NCBI GenBank assembly: GCA_021776785.1
Contig: JAJFFF010000001.1
Span: forward strand, 29,403 to 93,402
Reading direction: 5' to 3'
DNA from: Planctomycetota bacterium
GTDB taxonomy: Bacteria > Planctomycetota > PLA2
Length of the DNA stretch: 64,000 bases
Position 1 is the stretch's first letter, and every line of letters begins with the position of its first letter. The translations under genes were made by a program, and so were the position numbers. Shown piece by piece: positions 25,359-33,405 of the stretch. Below the pieces are notes generated by a model that had not been told where the DNA came from, ran no database searches, and worked only from the letters and a program-made list of their open reading frames with translations.

Positions 25359-25383
25359 GACGGGGTAAGACGGGCGCGGGTCA

Positions 25384-25613
25384 AACGAGGAGAGACGCCG
25401 AGCCCGGCAAAATCAAGTGTCGGCCGGGGCAGTAAGTTTCTTGCGGTTGTCGGGGATCGGTGCAAGGGATCGAAATGTCGGAGTGTGTGCGCGGCAGGGC
25501 GCGCTCCCCGATCAGTGCGAGCGCTTCTGGGGGAGTCCAGGTCGTCGGGATCAAGAAACGACGAGGAAGGCGACCCGAAAGGGTCGTCAACGAGGAGAGA
25601 CGCAGAGCCCGGC
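25384..25613 (+). repeat. 25-bp direct repeat pair
   Basis: Copies at 25384-25408 and 25589-25613 match at 24 of 25 positions (AACGAGGAGAGACGC, one variable base, then GAGCCCGGC). The second copy runs into the 3' strand of the long helix of the candidate RNA. Confidence 0.6.
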
Positions 25614-25837
25614 GACCTGGGCCCCCCAGAACCCCGCCAACCCGGCAACCGTAAGAAAAGAGCGGAAGCCCGTGTGACGTCGGCTCACATCAACACGGGC
25701 TCCGCTTGGAACAGATGGGCTACGCGCCCACCTGACGGTGCTTCTATCTCTCAAGACAGGAGCAGCCGGGGGTATCCCTCACGTGCGATCTAAAAAATTT
25801 GGTTCGGCGCGCCCGAATTCGCGCGGCAACCATCGGA

Positions 25838-25949
25838 CGTCAACATCGACGTCGACATCGACACGTCGACGGTTGCCATCGTTGCCATCGGCGCCATCGG
25901 GGTTGGAACTCGGGGTTGGAGCTCGGGGTTGAACTTCGCGTTGAACCCT
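25838..25949 (+). repeat. Short tandem repeat tract (12-, 9- and 13-bp units)
   Basis: Three adjoining low-complexity tracts: CGTCAACATCGA/CGTCGACATCGA units, GTTGCCATC units, then four 13-mers related to CGGGGTTGGAACT (25898-25949). It lies inside the candidate structured RNA between its 5' and 3' helix groups and could be a variable-length linker. Confidence 0.6.
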
Positions 25950-26228
25950 AGCGATGCGGATCGTGCGCCCACGCACCGGCAAGGGATGTGCGTTCCCGCA
26001 CGAAACGCATCGTGCGGCGATCGGGACGCCTCTCTCTGATAGACCTAAGCGACTGTGGATGATGCGCTTAGGTCATTTGCGCGAGCTTGGCGAAACGAAT
26101 GGTACCCCGCTTGCGATAGAGAGAAGAGTTCAATGCCTGGGACACCCAGAACAAGTAAAGAGAGTGATTTCGTTTGTACCCTTTTTTCCTTAACTGAGAG
26201 CCCAACCATTCGTTTCAGGCGTTTGAGC

Positions 26229-26255
26229 GCCCGGCCTTAAAGCCGGGCTTTTTTT
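26229..26255 (+). terminator. Strong intrinsic terminator at the end of the gene-poor gap
   Basis: A perfect 7-bp GC stem (GCCCGGC at 26229-26235, GCCGGGC at 26242-26248), 6-nt loop, then seven Ts. No plus-strand ORF ends nearby, so it implies a non-coding transcript upstream. Confidence 0.85.
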
Positions 26256-26333
26256 ATGCCCTGACCAAACTCCGAGGAAGCGGGACGGACGTGGACGACA
26301 AGGAGTTCTCTGCGAACTCCGGAGAGTGCTCCA

Positions 26334-26576
26334 TTGAGATCAAGGGCTCTGTGTCGAGCGTCGGCCGCACGGTTCCTTTTTCCGTTGGGTGTTGCGAAGG
26401 TTCGCGCTTGGTCGCATCGGACCGCGTTGTACCAATGCGTTGCCGTACTGGAGCTCGGGATAGGTGCGCTCGTCGCCGCCGCGTGGCGCCCTCGAGTCGT
26501 TTATCTCGTCGTCCGTAACCTTGGGCTGTGGTTTCTCAATCGCAACCCTGTCGGATGCGTGGGTGCCATTGCCTAG
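26334..26576 (+). CDS. Possible small DoxX/MauE-like membrane protein or remnant
   Basis: An 80-residue frame from TTG. FLFPLGVAKVRAW followed by ALYQCVAVLELGIGALVAAA resembles the first helices of DoxX/MauE-type membrane proteins (glycine-x-x-K-x-R, then V-L-E-L-x-x-x). It is much shorter than the usual four-helix protein and has a poor start, so it may be a decayed fragment. The rest of the interval to 26748 shows only a 13-nt palindrome (ACTCATCATGAGT, 26621) and no gene. Confidence 0.25.
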   Translation: MRSRALCRASAARFLFPLGVAKVRAWSHRTALYQCVAVLELGIGALVAAAWRPRVVYLVVRNLGLWFLNRNPVGCVGAIA

Positions 26577-26748
26577 CAGTCCGTTGAAACAGTAGTCCGT
26601 TCTTCTCGCGGGGTCTGGGGACTCATCATGAGTGTGGAGGGTCGTCGTCGGCACACGTTGCATGAAGCTGCGCCGAACAAGTGACCCTGGCCCAAAACGT
26701 TCGCGGTCGGCCGGGTCGATCCTGATCGAATCGGTGTTGAAGGACGGT

Positions 26749-26985
26749 CTAAAGGACGGTCTGCAGCGCGGTGAAGAAATCGGCGTTGCCGATCACCATG
26801 AAGCGGTCGTCTTTGCTCGCGACCGACTCCACGTCCGCGGAGCCCTTGGCGGCTTCGCGGCACCAGTACTTAAGCATCGAGAAAACAGCCTCTTCGTTGG
26901 ACGTGTTGAAGTCCACGCCGCGGTCGGCTTTCAGCGCCTGCTGAATGGTTTCGAGATGGCTGGGATCGAGAATGATACGGGGCAT
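26749..26985 (-). CDS. Small conserved-looking hypothetical protein
   Basis: A 78-residue cytoplasmic protein, ATG 6 bp after the stop of the FGE-like gene and so in its operon. It is mixed alpha/beta (PRIILDPSHLETIQQALKAD, then FSMLKYWCREAAKGSADVES, then RFMVIGNADFFTAL). No family recognised. A 12-bp tandem duplication at the 3' end (26738-26761) repeats the terminal codons and includes the stop. Confidence 0.55.
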   Translation of the reverse strand: MPRIILDPSHLETIQQALKADRGVDFNTSNEEAVFSMLKYWCREAAKGSADVESVASKDDRFMVIGNADFFTALQTVL

Positions 26986-26991
26986 GCAGTC

Positions 26992-29250
26992 TTAGCCTTC
27001 ACCAAACGGCTTGAGGTCCACGCCGTTCTTGACGGGGAAAGTCACCTTGAAATGCCAGCAATGTTTGCTGATCGGTCGGTCCAACCAGCCGTCGGGACGC
27101 GCTTCTGCAAGCGCCCACTCTTCCGATCGGTCGGGACCGGGCGCAGTTTGCCCGCGTTTGGGCTTCGCGTCCATTTCTTCGACTTCAAACGCGATCTTTA
27201 TCTCGGCGGCTTTCATGTCCAGCTCGAACTGCGTTTGGGTCGGGCGTTGGCGCAACCGCTTGATGTCCTTGCGCGGGTCCACGAACACCATTCCCTCCGG
27301 CGGCATGATCAATGCCTTGTTGAGAAGGCCGATGGTCCCGTTCCAGTAGACAACGAACCACTCGCCGGGCTTGAGGTCGGCCTCGCGCCAGAGTCCAATT
27401 TGGGCCTCGAGGGGCCTTGAGAACTTCTCGTACTCGTCGGGCGGCGGCGGCTTTATCGGCTCCTCCGCTTTGATCTCGGCCTTCTTCTTCTTCGATGCCG
27501 CCTTGTACTTGCGCTCCCAATCCTTGTACGCCTTGCGCTGGTCCATCAGTTTCTTCCGGTCCGCGGCGCTCATCCTGCGGCCGACGCGGAGCGCGACGTC
27601 TGATCGCAAGATCCCCAAGATGATCTTGCTATCGGGGTCGAACTTCTTGCCCTTCTTCATGAAGAACTTGTGCGCTCTGGCGTCGAAGTTCGTCTGGTGC
27701 AGCGGCAAGAACGCAATCCCGCTGGCCTTGTCCATCACGTGGATGTAGGGCGCGGGGGCGTCGACCATGTGGATCCTGTCCACGCCGCCGATGCGGGCGA
27801 CGGCAAACTGGTGCGGATACGGTTCGAACCACTTTGAATTGCCCTTGTCGTAGACCATCCGTAGCCGCGAATGCAGGATCAGATCCATGCCCGGCTGCGT
27901 GTCGCGGACGAGTCGGAAACCCACGGTGTCGATACGGTTCTCCGCATCGAGGGAGAGGTCGCCGTACTTGCCGACGTTGGGTGTGCGTGCGGATATCTGA
28001 ACGAATGCGCTGCGGTCGCCGAAGCTCCCGCCCTTCGCAATCAAGGCGTAGTTTGTAAGGTCGGGGTTGGGCGGTGCGGGCTTCGGATTCAGCCGCGGGT
28101 GAACGTCGTAAAACGTTCGCATCACCTCCCAGACGTTGCCGAGCGCGTGGCGCGCACCCAACATCGTGTCGCCCTTGGCGACGCTCGGGTCGTCCACAGC
28201 CATCGGGCCGCGTCGCACAGCTTTGTTGTTTTGCCACGCGTAGTAGTTCTTTTGTTCGTGACTGTTCCAGGCTCCCGGCGTCGTATGGACAAAGGAGTTG
28301 GCGCGATTGCCGCGCAGCGCGCGCTCGTACTGAAACTCAGAAGGCAGGTGCAGGCCGGCCCATTCGCAAAACGCCAAGATCTCGTTCATCGACACCGATC
28401 GAACCGGGAACGCCGCGAAGTCTTTGGCCCGGAGGCCCGGTGACATCTCCCGAAAGAACGCATCGCCCGGAACCTCAAACGCCTTCGCCGCCTCCTTGGT
28501 GGGGTCGAAGTATTCACGACCGACCTGGAGTCTTGAAAGGCGACACCAGCCGTACCAATGCATGGGTACGCGATGGCGATACACGTTTAGTCTGGTGCCC
28601 TTGGGGATCGGGAAGCTCGAGAGATCGAATTTTTTTTGCGTGGCGTCGTGGGGCGGCTCGTGCGGCATCCAACCGTCCTGCCAAAGTTTGGGTGTGGTCA
28701 CCTTCTCTTTGGTTTTGGGGTCGATGTGGGCCGTCGGTCGCTTCCACGCTTTGATCAACGTGCGCCAGTTCATGGCGTAGATCGCGAGCCATTCGGACTC
28801 GATCGGCTTGCCGCCCACGCGATAGAACTTGCCCGAGATCAAACGCAGCGAATCACCGCCGGCGGCGATGTATTCCTCTTTGAAGTTTTTGTCGAGGTAG
28901 TGTTTCCACTGCGCGTTGGTCACCTCAAACTTGCCGAAGTAATAAGACGGCATTTTGATCACACCGAGCTTGGGGCTCCACTGCTCGTAGATCAGCGTCT
29001 CGGTGAGCTGTTGGTTGGTCGATCGACGCGCGATGTCTTTGGCCGACGCACCCGGATGCAAGGTGCCTTTCGGAACCGTCACGAATCCTGGAAGCGGCGG
29101 GAGCACCCGCGGGTTCGGCTTCGCTTTCTCGTTTGGTTTCTCGCCGGGGCGGGCTTGCACCGCGCTCGGAACCGATATCAAAAGAAGAGCCGACATCAGA
29201 GTCGTCAACAGGCTCAAAAACAGGGGCGAGGAAGGCTTGGATACGCGCAT
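26992..29250 (-). CDS. Secreted formylglycine-generating-enzyme-like (SUMF1 fold) protein
   Basis: A 752-residue exported protein. The signal peptide (SLLTTLMSALLLISVPSAVQA) chooses the ATG at 29250 over 29340. The first about 480 residues have SUMF1/FGE-sulfatase features: YYFGKFEVTNAQWKHYLD, PVRSVSMNEILAFCEWAGLH, LPSEFQYERALRG, GNVWEVMRTFYD, then IAKGGSFGDRSAF and VGFRLVRDT. The paired cysteines that oxidise the sulfatase Cys in true FGE are absent where expected, so it is unlikely to be a working FGE. The C-terminal 250 residues are Lys/Glu-rich and unassigned. It probably binds or modifies surface components. Confidence 0.75.
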   Translation of the reverse strand: MRVSKPSSPLFLSLLTTLMSALLLISVPSAVQARPGEKPNEKAKPNPRVLPPLPGFVTVPKGTLHPGASAKDIARRSTNQQLTETLIYEQWSPKLGVIKMPSYYFGKFEVTNAQWKHYLDKNFKEEYIAAGGDSLRLISGKFYRVGGKPIESEWLAIYAMNWRTLIKAWKRPTAHIDPKTKEKVTTPKLWQDGWMPHEPPHDATQKKFDLSSFPIPKGTRLNVYRHRVPMHWYGWCRLSRLQVGREYFDPTKEAAKAFEVPGDAFFREMSPGLRAKDFAAFPVRSVSMNEILAFCEWAGLHLPSEFQYERALRGNRANSFVHTTPGAWNSHEQKNYYAWQNNKAVRRGPMAVDDPSVAKGDTMLGARHALGNVWEVMRTFYDVHPRLNPKPAPPNPDLTNYALIAKGGSFGDRSAFVQISARTPNVGKYGDLSLDAENRIDTVGFRLVRDTQPGMDLILHSRLRMVYDKGNSKWFEPYPHQFAVARIGGVDRIHMVDAPAPYIHVMDKASGIAFLPLHQTNFDARAHKFFMKKGKKFDPDSKIILGILRSDVALRVGRRMSAADRKKLMDQRKAYKDWERKYKAASKKKKAEIKAEEPIKPPPPDEYEKFSRPLEAQIGLWREADLKPGEWFVVYWNGTIGLLNKALIMPPEGMVFVDPRKDIKRLRQRPTQTQFELDMKAAEIKIAFEVEEMDAKPKRGQTAPGPDRSEEWALAEARPDGWLDRPISKHCWHFKVTFPVKNGVDLKPFGEG

Positions 29251-29550
29251 GGGATCAACTTTGAAGTGTATCACGGCGAAGGACGGCTCCTTCTTCACGC
29301 CCGCACGCGCCAGAAGGGCGACCGGTAGTGGAGAAATCACTTTCTATCCGCCAGATATGGTAGAAAATCCAAGTTGTTGTTCCGGGATCCGCTGTCACCT
29401 TGACGGGTGAATCGCAAAGGAGCCTGGGTTGGTCTGGCTGCGCGGTGCTGGTTGCCTCGCAGCGGGGCCCTTTCGGTCGCGGTGGGTATGACCGCGGTGT
29501 TGGCCGTTGGGACCTTGTTTCGGTGCCTTGTGTGAATTGGGAGGCGTGCC

Positions 29551-30162
29551 TTGGGTACGTTCGAGAAACTCGGAATCCTCGTGATCGTCGTGATCATCGT
29601 GATGATTTTGGCCGTAGCGATTTACCAGTGGGGTGGGACCGGTGATCCTTTGCCGGTTGGCGAAGGGGATCTGGGGGGACGGGGCGAAACGCTCATCATC
29701 CCCAAGGTCGATCCCTTTGAGAAGCGCGGGGGCGGGGCCGGCAAGGGCGATCAAAACACGCCGAAGGTGTCCGGCGACACGTGGAAAACGGGTCATCCCA
29801 AGGAGTACGTGATCAAGTCCGGAGACAACCTCTGGACGATCGTTACCCGGTGGGGGCTCAGCGACTCGTTTGTGGATGAGGTACGTCGCGCCAACCCAGG
29901 TCAAAACACCAAGCGGTTGCGCCCCGGCGCGACGATCAAGATCCCGGACCCGGCGAAGTTTGAACGGCCGAAGGCCGCGCCGGGTCCCAAGCGCGCGAGC
30001 GCCACGCGTTCGTATGAAGTTCAAGAAGGTGACACGTTGGGCGAAATCGCGTCCAAGCACCTGGGCCGCTCCACGCGCTGGATCGAGATTGAAAAGCTCA
30101 ATCCGGGCGTCAAACCGACCAATATCCGGCCCGGCATGAAGCTCTTGCTCCCCGCAAAGTAG
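29551..30162 (+). CDS. Membrane-anchored protein with two LysM domains
   Basis: A 203-residue protein. The TTG start is fixed by a strong GGGAGG six nt upstream (29539-29544). One N-terminal helix (LGILVIVVIIVMILAVAIYQW) anchors it, a Gly-rich linker follows, then two LysM modules: YVIKSGDNLWTIVTRWG to LRPGATIKIP (about 88-135), and YEVQEGDTLGEIASKHLG to IRPGMKLLLPAK (about 150-203). LysM binds peptidoglycan or chitin-like glycans, so it links membrane and cell wall. The 300 bp divergent gap before it shows no clear gene; a terminator follows. Confidence 0.85.
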   Translation: MGTFEKLGILVIVVIIVMILAVAIYQWGGTGDPLPVGEGDLGGRGETLIIPKVDPFEKRGGGAGKGDQNTPKVSGDTWKTGHPKEYVIKSGDNLWTIVTRWGLSDSFVDEVRRANPGQNTKRLRPGATIKIPDPAKFERPKAAPGPKRASATRSYEVQEGDTLGEIASKHLGRSTRWIEIEKLNPGVKPTNIRPGMKLLLPAK

Positions 30163-30189
30163 TTTCAGCAAACAACTTACGAGAGTCTA

Positions 30190-30220
30190 AGGCCGCCCCG
30201 ATACGGGCGGCCTCTTTCGT
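30190..30220 (+). terminator. Intrinsic terminator of LysM gene
   Basis: A perfect 9-bp stem (AGGCCGCCC at 30190-30198, GGGCGGCCT at 30205-30213), 6-nt loop, then CTTTCGT; a short T-rich tail. Confidence 0.7.
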
Positions 30221-30290
30221 GCTTTAGGCGGACCCCCAAAGTCCCGATACGAACTATGCACGGAGTTCCGTGCGATCGGAGAACGACAGC

Positions 30291-31214
30291 ATGCCTATTG
30301 CGATGCGGATTACCCTTTTATTGGCCCTTTTGGCCACGTTCAGCCTCGGCCAGGACCCGTCCGAGGACACGCCGTCTAAGTCGAACAACGACAAGGCGCC
30401 GAAAGAAGGCGACGCGGCGGCAAAGCCGAACGGCAAGAACGCTTCGGCGAAGCCGGAGTCCGCGCCGGAGAAGGGCGAGCGCGTCGTGAAGGTGAAGAAA
30501 AAGGACCAAGTCAAAGTTCTTCGCCCCGACGAGGTTCCGCAGGAGCTTGCGCGCTTGAAGTCCAAAGCGGACATCAAAGCGGAGATCACGGTGAAGCCGC
30601 ATCACGGCAAGCCGGCCATCTTCAAGGGCGTTATTCGCAACGGCAAGTTGATCGAGCGCTTCGTGGGTCGCAACTTCGTCGCGCTGAAGTCGATCAAAGC
30701 GAATCGCTCCGGCGTGCGCTTGTGGTGGATCGGCGGTTCGGATGGTTGGATGTTTTTCCGCTACTCGAACATCTTGTCGATTTCGATCACGGGTAAGCTC
30801 ACCGCGAAAGAGCGCGCGGAAATCCTGCGTCGTTTGGAAGCAGCGCGTCAGGGCAAAACGATCGAGGAAAACAAGCCCAAGGTCAAGCCGACCGAGGATC
30901 TCGACGCGCAGCTGGCGAAGCTGACGAAAGTGCAGTTGGCGGCGTACCTCTTGAAGACGTTCCCGGCGAAAGAAGGCTGGGATCGCAAGCGGTACCGCGC
31001 CCTTAAGCGCAAGCAGGTGATCGATAATATCGCTCTGAAGCGTGACGAAGGCTTGTTCGTGCGATACTTCCGGGACCTCATCAAAGCGCGTCTCAAGCAG
31101 CTTGAGAATGCGCCCAGCAACAAGACCGAAATTGAGCCCGGATCCGACAACACCGCCGAGACCGATAAGTCGCCGTCCCGCGATAAGGACGCGCCTGTAT
31201 CGAGCGGCGGTTAG
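30291..31214 (+). CDS. Exported Lys/Glu-rich protein of unknown function
   Basis: A 307-residue protein with a signal peptide (MRITLLLALLATFSLGQ). A disordered Lys/Ala/Pro/Asp-rich stretch (about 20-75) leads to a compact region (AEITVKPHHGKPAIFKGVIR, then NFVALKSIKANRSGVRLWWI, then GGSDGWMFFRYSNILSISIT) that looks like a small beta barrel. A helical, charged C-terminus follows. No family recognised. The ATG at 30291 has GGAG nine nt upstream; an upstream GTG at 30270 is less likely. The 3' part overlaps the lpxK frame. Confidence 0.65.
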   Translation: MPIAMRITLLLALLATFSLGQDPSEDTPSKSNNDKAPKEGDAAAKPNGKNASAKPESAPEKGERVVKVKKKDQVKVLRPDEVPQELARLKSKADIKAEITVKPHHGKPAIFKGVIRNGKLIERFVGRNFVALKSIKANRSGVRLWWIGGSDGWMFFRYSNILSISITGKLTAKERAEILRRLEAARQGKTIEENKPKVKPTEDLDAQLAKLTKVQLAAYLLKTFPAKEGWDRKRYRALKRKQVIDNIALKRDEGLFVRYFRDLIKARLKQLENAPSNKTEIEPGSDNTAETDKSPSRDKDAPVSSGG

Positions 31215-32106
31215 TCCGCTTTCGTTTCTCTACGCATGCGGCGCGCGTCGCCGCGCTCAACGGTGGGCGCGGGACGCGCGCCGCTTGCCGTTTCCCGTGG
31301 TGTCCGTGGGCAACCTCACATTCGGCGGCACCGGCAAGACTCCGTTCGTCGTGCACGTTTGCCGCGCGCTGATCGCCCGCGGCAAACGCCCCGCCATCTT
31401 GAGCCGCGGCTACGGCAACAACGACGAAGGACGTGTGCTTGCGCGTTGGTTGCCCGACGTGCCGCAGGGCATCAACCCGGATCGCTTTGCCGGAGGGCAG
31501 GCACTCTCGGGGCAAGCCGACTGCTTTGTCTTAGACGACGGCTTTCAGCACATGCCGCTGGCACGTGAACTGGATGTCGTGTTGATCGACGCGACGCGGC
31601 CGTTCGGCGGGGGCCACTGTCCTCCGGGCGGCCGCTTGCGCGAACCGCTGCAGGCGCTTGAGCGTGCGGGCCTCGTCGTCATCACGCGCGCGGACCTCGT
31701 TTCTAGAGACGAGCTCGGCGCCGTGATGCGCAAGGTGCGCGAGTACGCGATCGCGCCCGTGGCGACAGGGCGATTTCGACCGACCGTTCCGACCTCGCTT
31801 GTAGGGCTCGACGTCACGGTTGCGTGCGGGATCGGCAACCCGCGGGCGTTCGTTGCGACCGTTGAGCAGCTCGGGGCGCGCGTTATCGACACGCGATTTT
31901 TTCGCGACCACCATGCATTCGATGCCAGGGACGCGCGGCAGTTGGCGGCGCGTGCGGGCCCGGTCGTCGTCACCGAAAAAGACGCCGTGAAGCTGGAGCC
32001 GATTTGGCCCAAGGACGGCGCACCGTTGCATGTTGTGCGCATTGAGTTCGAAGCCATGGACGGAGCGGCCGACATCGCGGCCGCCTGGGACACGTTTTGC
32101 GCGTAG
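31108..32106 (+). CDS. lpxK: Tetraacyldisaccharide 4'-kinase LpxK
   Basis: LpxK phosphorylates the 4' position of the lipid A disaccharide at the inner membrane. The Walker A of this family is present (VVSVGNLTFGGTGKTP), followed by ILSRGYG, the conserved LDDGFQH and DATRPFGGG, and the C-terminal FRDHHAFD and VVTEKDAVKL. Conservation begins only near 31180 (RLYRAAVSPLSFLYA), with no ATG, GTG or TTG between there and the ATG at 31108. The true start may be the CTG at 31195, which would remove most of a 107 bp overlap with the upstream gene. A GNAT gene follows, overlapping by 10 bp. Confidence 0.85.
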   Translation: MRPATRPKLSPDPTTPPRPISRRPAIRTRLYRAAVSPLSFLYACGARRRAQRWARDARRLPFPVVSVGNLTFGGTGKTPFVVHVCRALIARGKRPAILSRGYGNNDEGRVLARWLPDVPQGINPDRFAGGQALSGQADCFVLDDGFQHMPLARELDVVLIDATRPFGGGHCPPGGRLREPLQALERAGLVVITRADLVSRDELGAVMRKVREYAIAPVATGRFRPTVPTSLVGLDVTVACGIGNPRAFVATVEQLGARVIDTRFFRDHHAFDARDARQLAARAGPVVVTEKDAVKLEPIWPKDGAPLHVVRIEFEAMDGAADIAAAWDTFCA

Positions 32107-32654
32107 CGCCGCGTTCGTGCGTACGCCGCGACGGTCGCCCGTTCGAGATCGGCTCCGCGGAGCCCCGCGATATCGGACGTTTGCTCGACCAGCTTGTTGT
32201 GGCGCGCACGACCGACCCCGCGGCGGACGTGCCGGACCCCGATGAGGTCTCCATCACGGTTCAAGCCGTGGCGTCGATGACGAGCGAACTTCTGGAGTCG
32301 TCCAACGGCGTGCTCTTGGTCGCACGGGCCGGCGACGACCTCCTCGGCTCGCTTTCGTTGCGCGGCGGTCGCTACCGCAAGACCAAGCACGTGGCCAAGT
32401 TGGGGATGCGCGTCGATCGTGGCGTGCGCCGGCAAGGGGTGGGGCGTGCGCTCGTCGAAGCCGCCTTAGATGTTGCCCAAGCGTGTCCGTTGCTCGACAT
32501 CGTCACGTTGGAGGTGTTTTCGTCCAACGACGCCGCGCTCGCGCTCTACGAAGCGGCCGGATTTGTGGTCGAGGGTCGGCGCGCCGGGTTCGTGCGGCAA
32601 GATCACGGCGATGACGACGTGATTTTGATGTCGCGTCGCGTTGCTACGACTTGA
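32097..32654 (+). CDS. GNAT-family N-acetyltransferase
   Basis: A 185-residue protein from a TTG that overlaps the lpxK stop. The acetyl-CoA binding motif is LGMRVDRGVRRQGVGRALVE (R-x-x-G-x-G/A), with LEVFSSNDAALALYEAAGF as the C-terminal GNAT signature. It could acetylate an amino sugar, an N-terminus or a small amine; the link to LpxK is positional only. Its 3' end overlaps the convergent gene by 11 bp. Confidence 0.8.
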   Translation: MRVAPRSCVRRDGRPFEIGSAEPRDIGRLLDQLVVARTTDPAADVPDPDEVSITVQAVASMTSELLESSNGVLLVARAGDDLLGSLSLRGGRYRKTKHVAKLGMRVDRGVRRQGVGRALVEAALDVAQACPLLDIVTLEVFSSNDAALALYEAAGFVVEGRRAGFVRQDHGDDDVILMSRRVATT

Positions 32655-33375
32655 TCTTGGCGCGCGGGTTCGACCCCGCAGCTTCGTAGACGAACGTCTT
32701 GTTGCCTACGCTTTCGAGCGCTCGCTTTTGCGCCGCAATCGGACCGCGGTAAGGCGAACGTTTAAACAGGACGCGGCCCAGCGCGATGAGCGTCTTGCGC
32801 CACGGCGCACGCTCGAACACTTCGCGGAATTGGCGAAACGATGCCGCCAGCAGATCGTCGAACTCGTCGTCGGTCACGTGGCGCGCACGACGTCCGTGTT
32901 CTTTCAGGAACCGCAAGCCAAGCGTGTGCCGGTGCCACAACTCATCGGGCGACGCGTTGCGAAAGATCTGCAAGAACGAGCCATCCGCCAGATCGAGGCA
33001 GCCCGCACCAATGTCCATCGTCGTCGTGAGGCCGTGCGATGGGCCTTCCAGGATCGAAACGACGTCGCACACCGTGCGCGTCTGTTGGCCCGCGAGGATG
33101 CGGTACGTCGCGGCGAACGCCGTCCCGTCGAGGCGCCGCATCGGCACCATGATGGCTGTTTGCGGGAGATGGACCGTGCGGGCCGGGCCGCTCCGGGCAA
33201 ATCCAAGCGCCTCCAACGCCCGCACGTGCTCCCGCATGGCCGGGGGAATGACCCCTTCGTCGGCATCGTCAATCCGAACCGACGTGGGGAGCCCGGCTCG
33301 AATCGAATTCTTGAGCGCGAACATCACGAATCCCGCACAGCCGACGCTCGCTGCGGTCACCTCAATCCATGACAT
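32644..33375 (-). CDS. Hypothetical protein, paralog of the adjacent upstream gene
   Basis: A 243-residue protein with one weak N-terminal hydrophobic segment (VTAASVGCAGFVMFALK). The middle (AATYRILAGQQTRTVCDVVS, LEGPSHGLTTT, FRNASPDELWHRHTLGLRFL) parallels the upstream neighbour (TLTRTASQQRVVTGVLSMER, LPDANPAELLHEHIDAMDGL). The C-termini also align in style (RVLFKRSPYRGPIAAQK against RLVLRQTPNKGSLVQR). The two look like an old tandem duplication. No known domain. It starts 30 bp after the upstream stop, so probably the same operon. Confidence 0.55.
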   Translation of the reverse strand: MSWIEVTAASVGCAGFVMFALKNSIRAGLPTSVRIDDADEGVIPPAMREHVRALEALGFARSGPARTVHLPQTAIMVPMRRLDGTAFAATYRILAGQQTRTVCDVVSILEGPSHGLTTTMDIGAGCLDLADGSFLQIFRNASPDELWHRHTLGLRFLKEHGRRARHVTDDEFDDLLAASFRQFREVFERAPWRKTLIALGRVLFKRSPYRGPIAAQKRALESVGNKTFVYEAAGSNPRAKIKS

Positions 33376-33405
33376 GGTCTCTCATCGACGTCGCGCCCTC
33401 CGGCG

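Larger units (their letters stand above)
25500..26255 (+). ncRNA. Candidate large structured non-coding RNA
   Basis: No convincing ORF, but many strong helices precede an intrinsic terminator. (1) A 22-bp helix, 25527-25549 with 25608-25629, has one bulged A and two G-U pairs, and its loop holds CGACCC-GAAA-GGGTCG (25571-25586), a GNRA-capped hairpin. (2) 25661-25675 pairs with 25693-25706, one bulge. (3) TGGGC/GCCCA, 25716-25730. (4) 25801-25831. (5) CGATGCG/CGCATCG, 25952-25958 with 26006-26012, enclosing GTGCG-TTCC-CGCAC. (6) GACCTAAGCG/CGCTTAGGTC, 26042-26074. (7) 12 perfect pairs, 26092-26103 with 26205-26216, enclosing CTGGG-ACA-CCCAG. G-U pairs and GNRA loops point to RNA-level selection. 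The 5' end is uncertain. RNase P, SRP, tmRNA and group II cores were looked for and not found. Confidence 0.55.

Noticed and set aside
25485..25982. Small ORFs in the gene-poor gap (both strands)
   Set aside because: They are low-complexity (TSTSTSTST, VDVDVDVDV) or Arg/Pro/Ser-rich translations of repeats and helices, with no ribosome site and no protein-like pattern.
25360..26255. RNase P RNA, tmRNA, SRP RNA or group II intron
   Set aside because: The invariant GAGGAAAGUC and GGCUUA parts of RNase P, the tmRNA ends and tag, the SRP GGAAGGAAGCAGCC loop and an intron domain V were not found.
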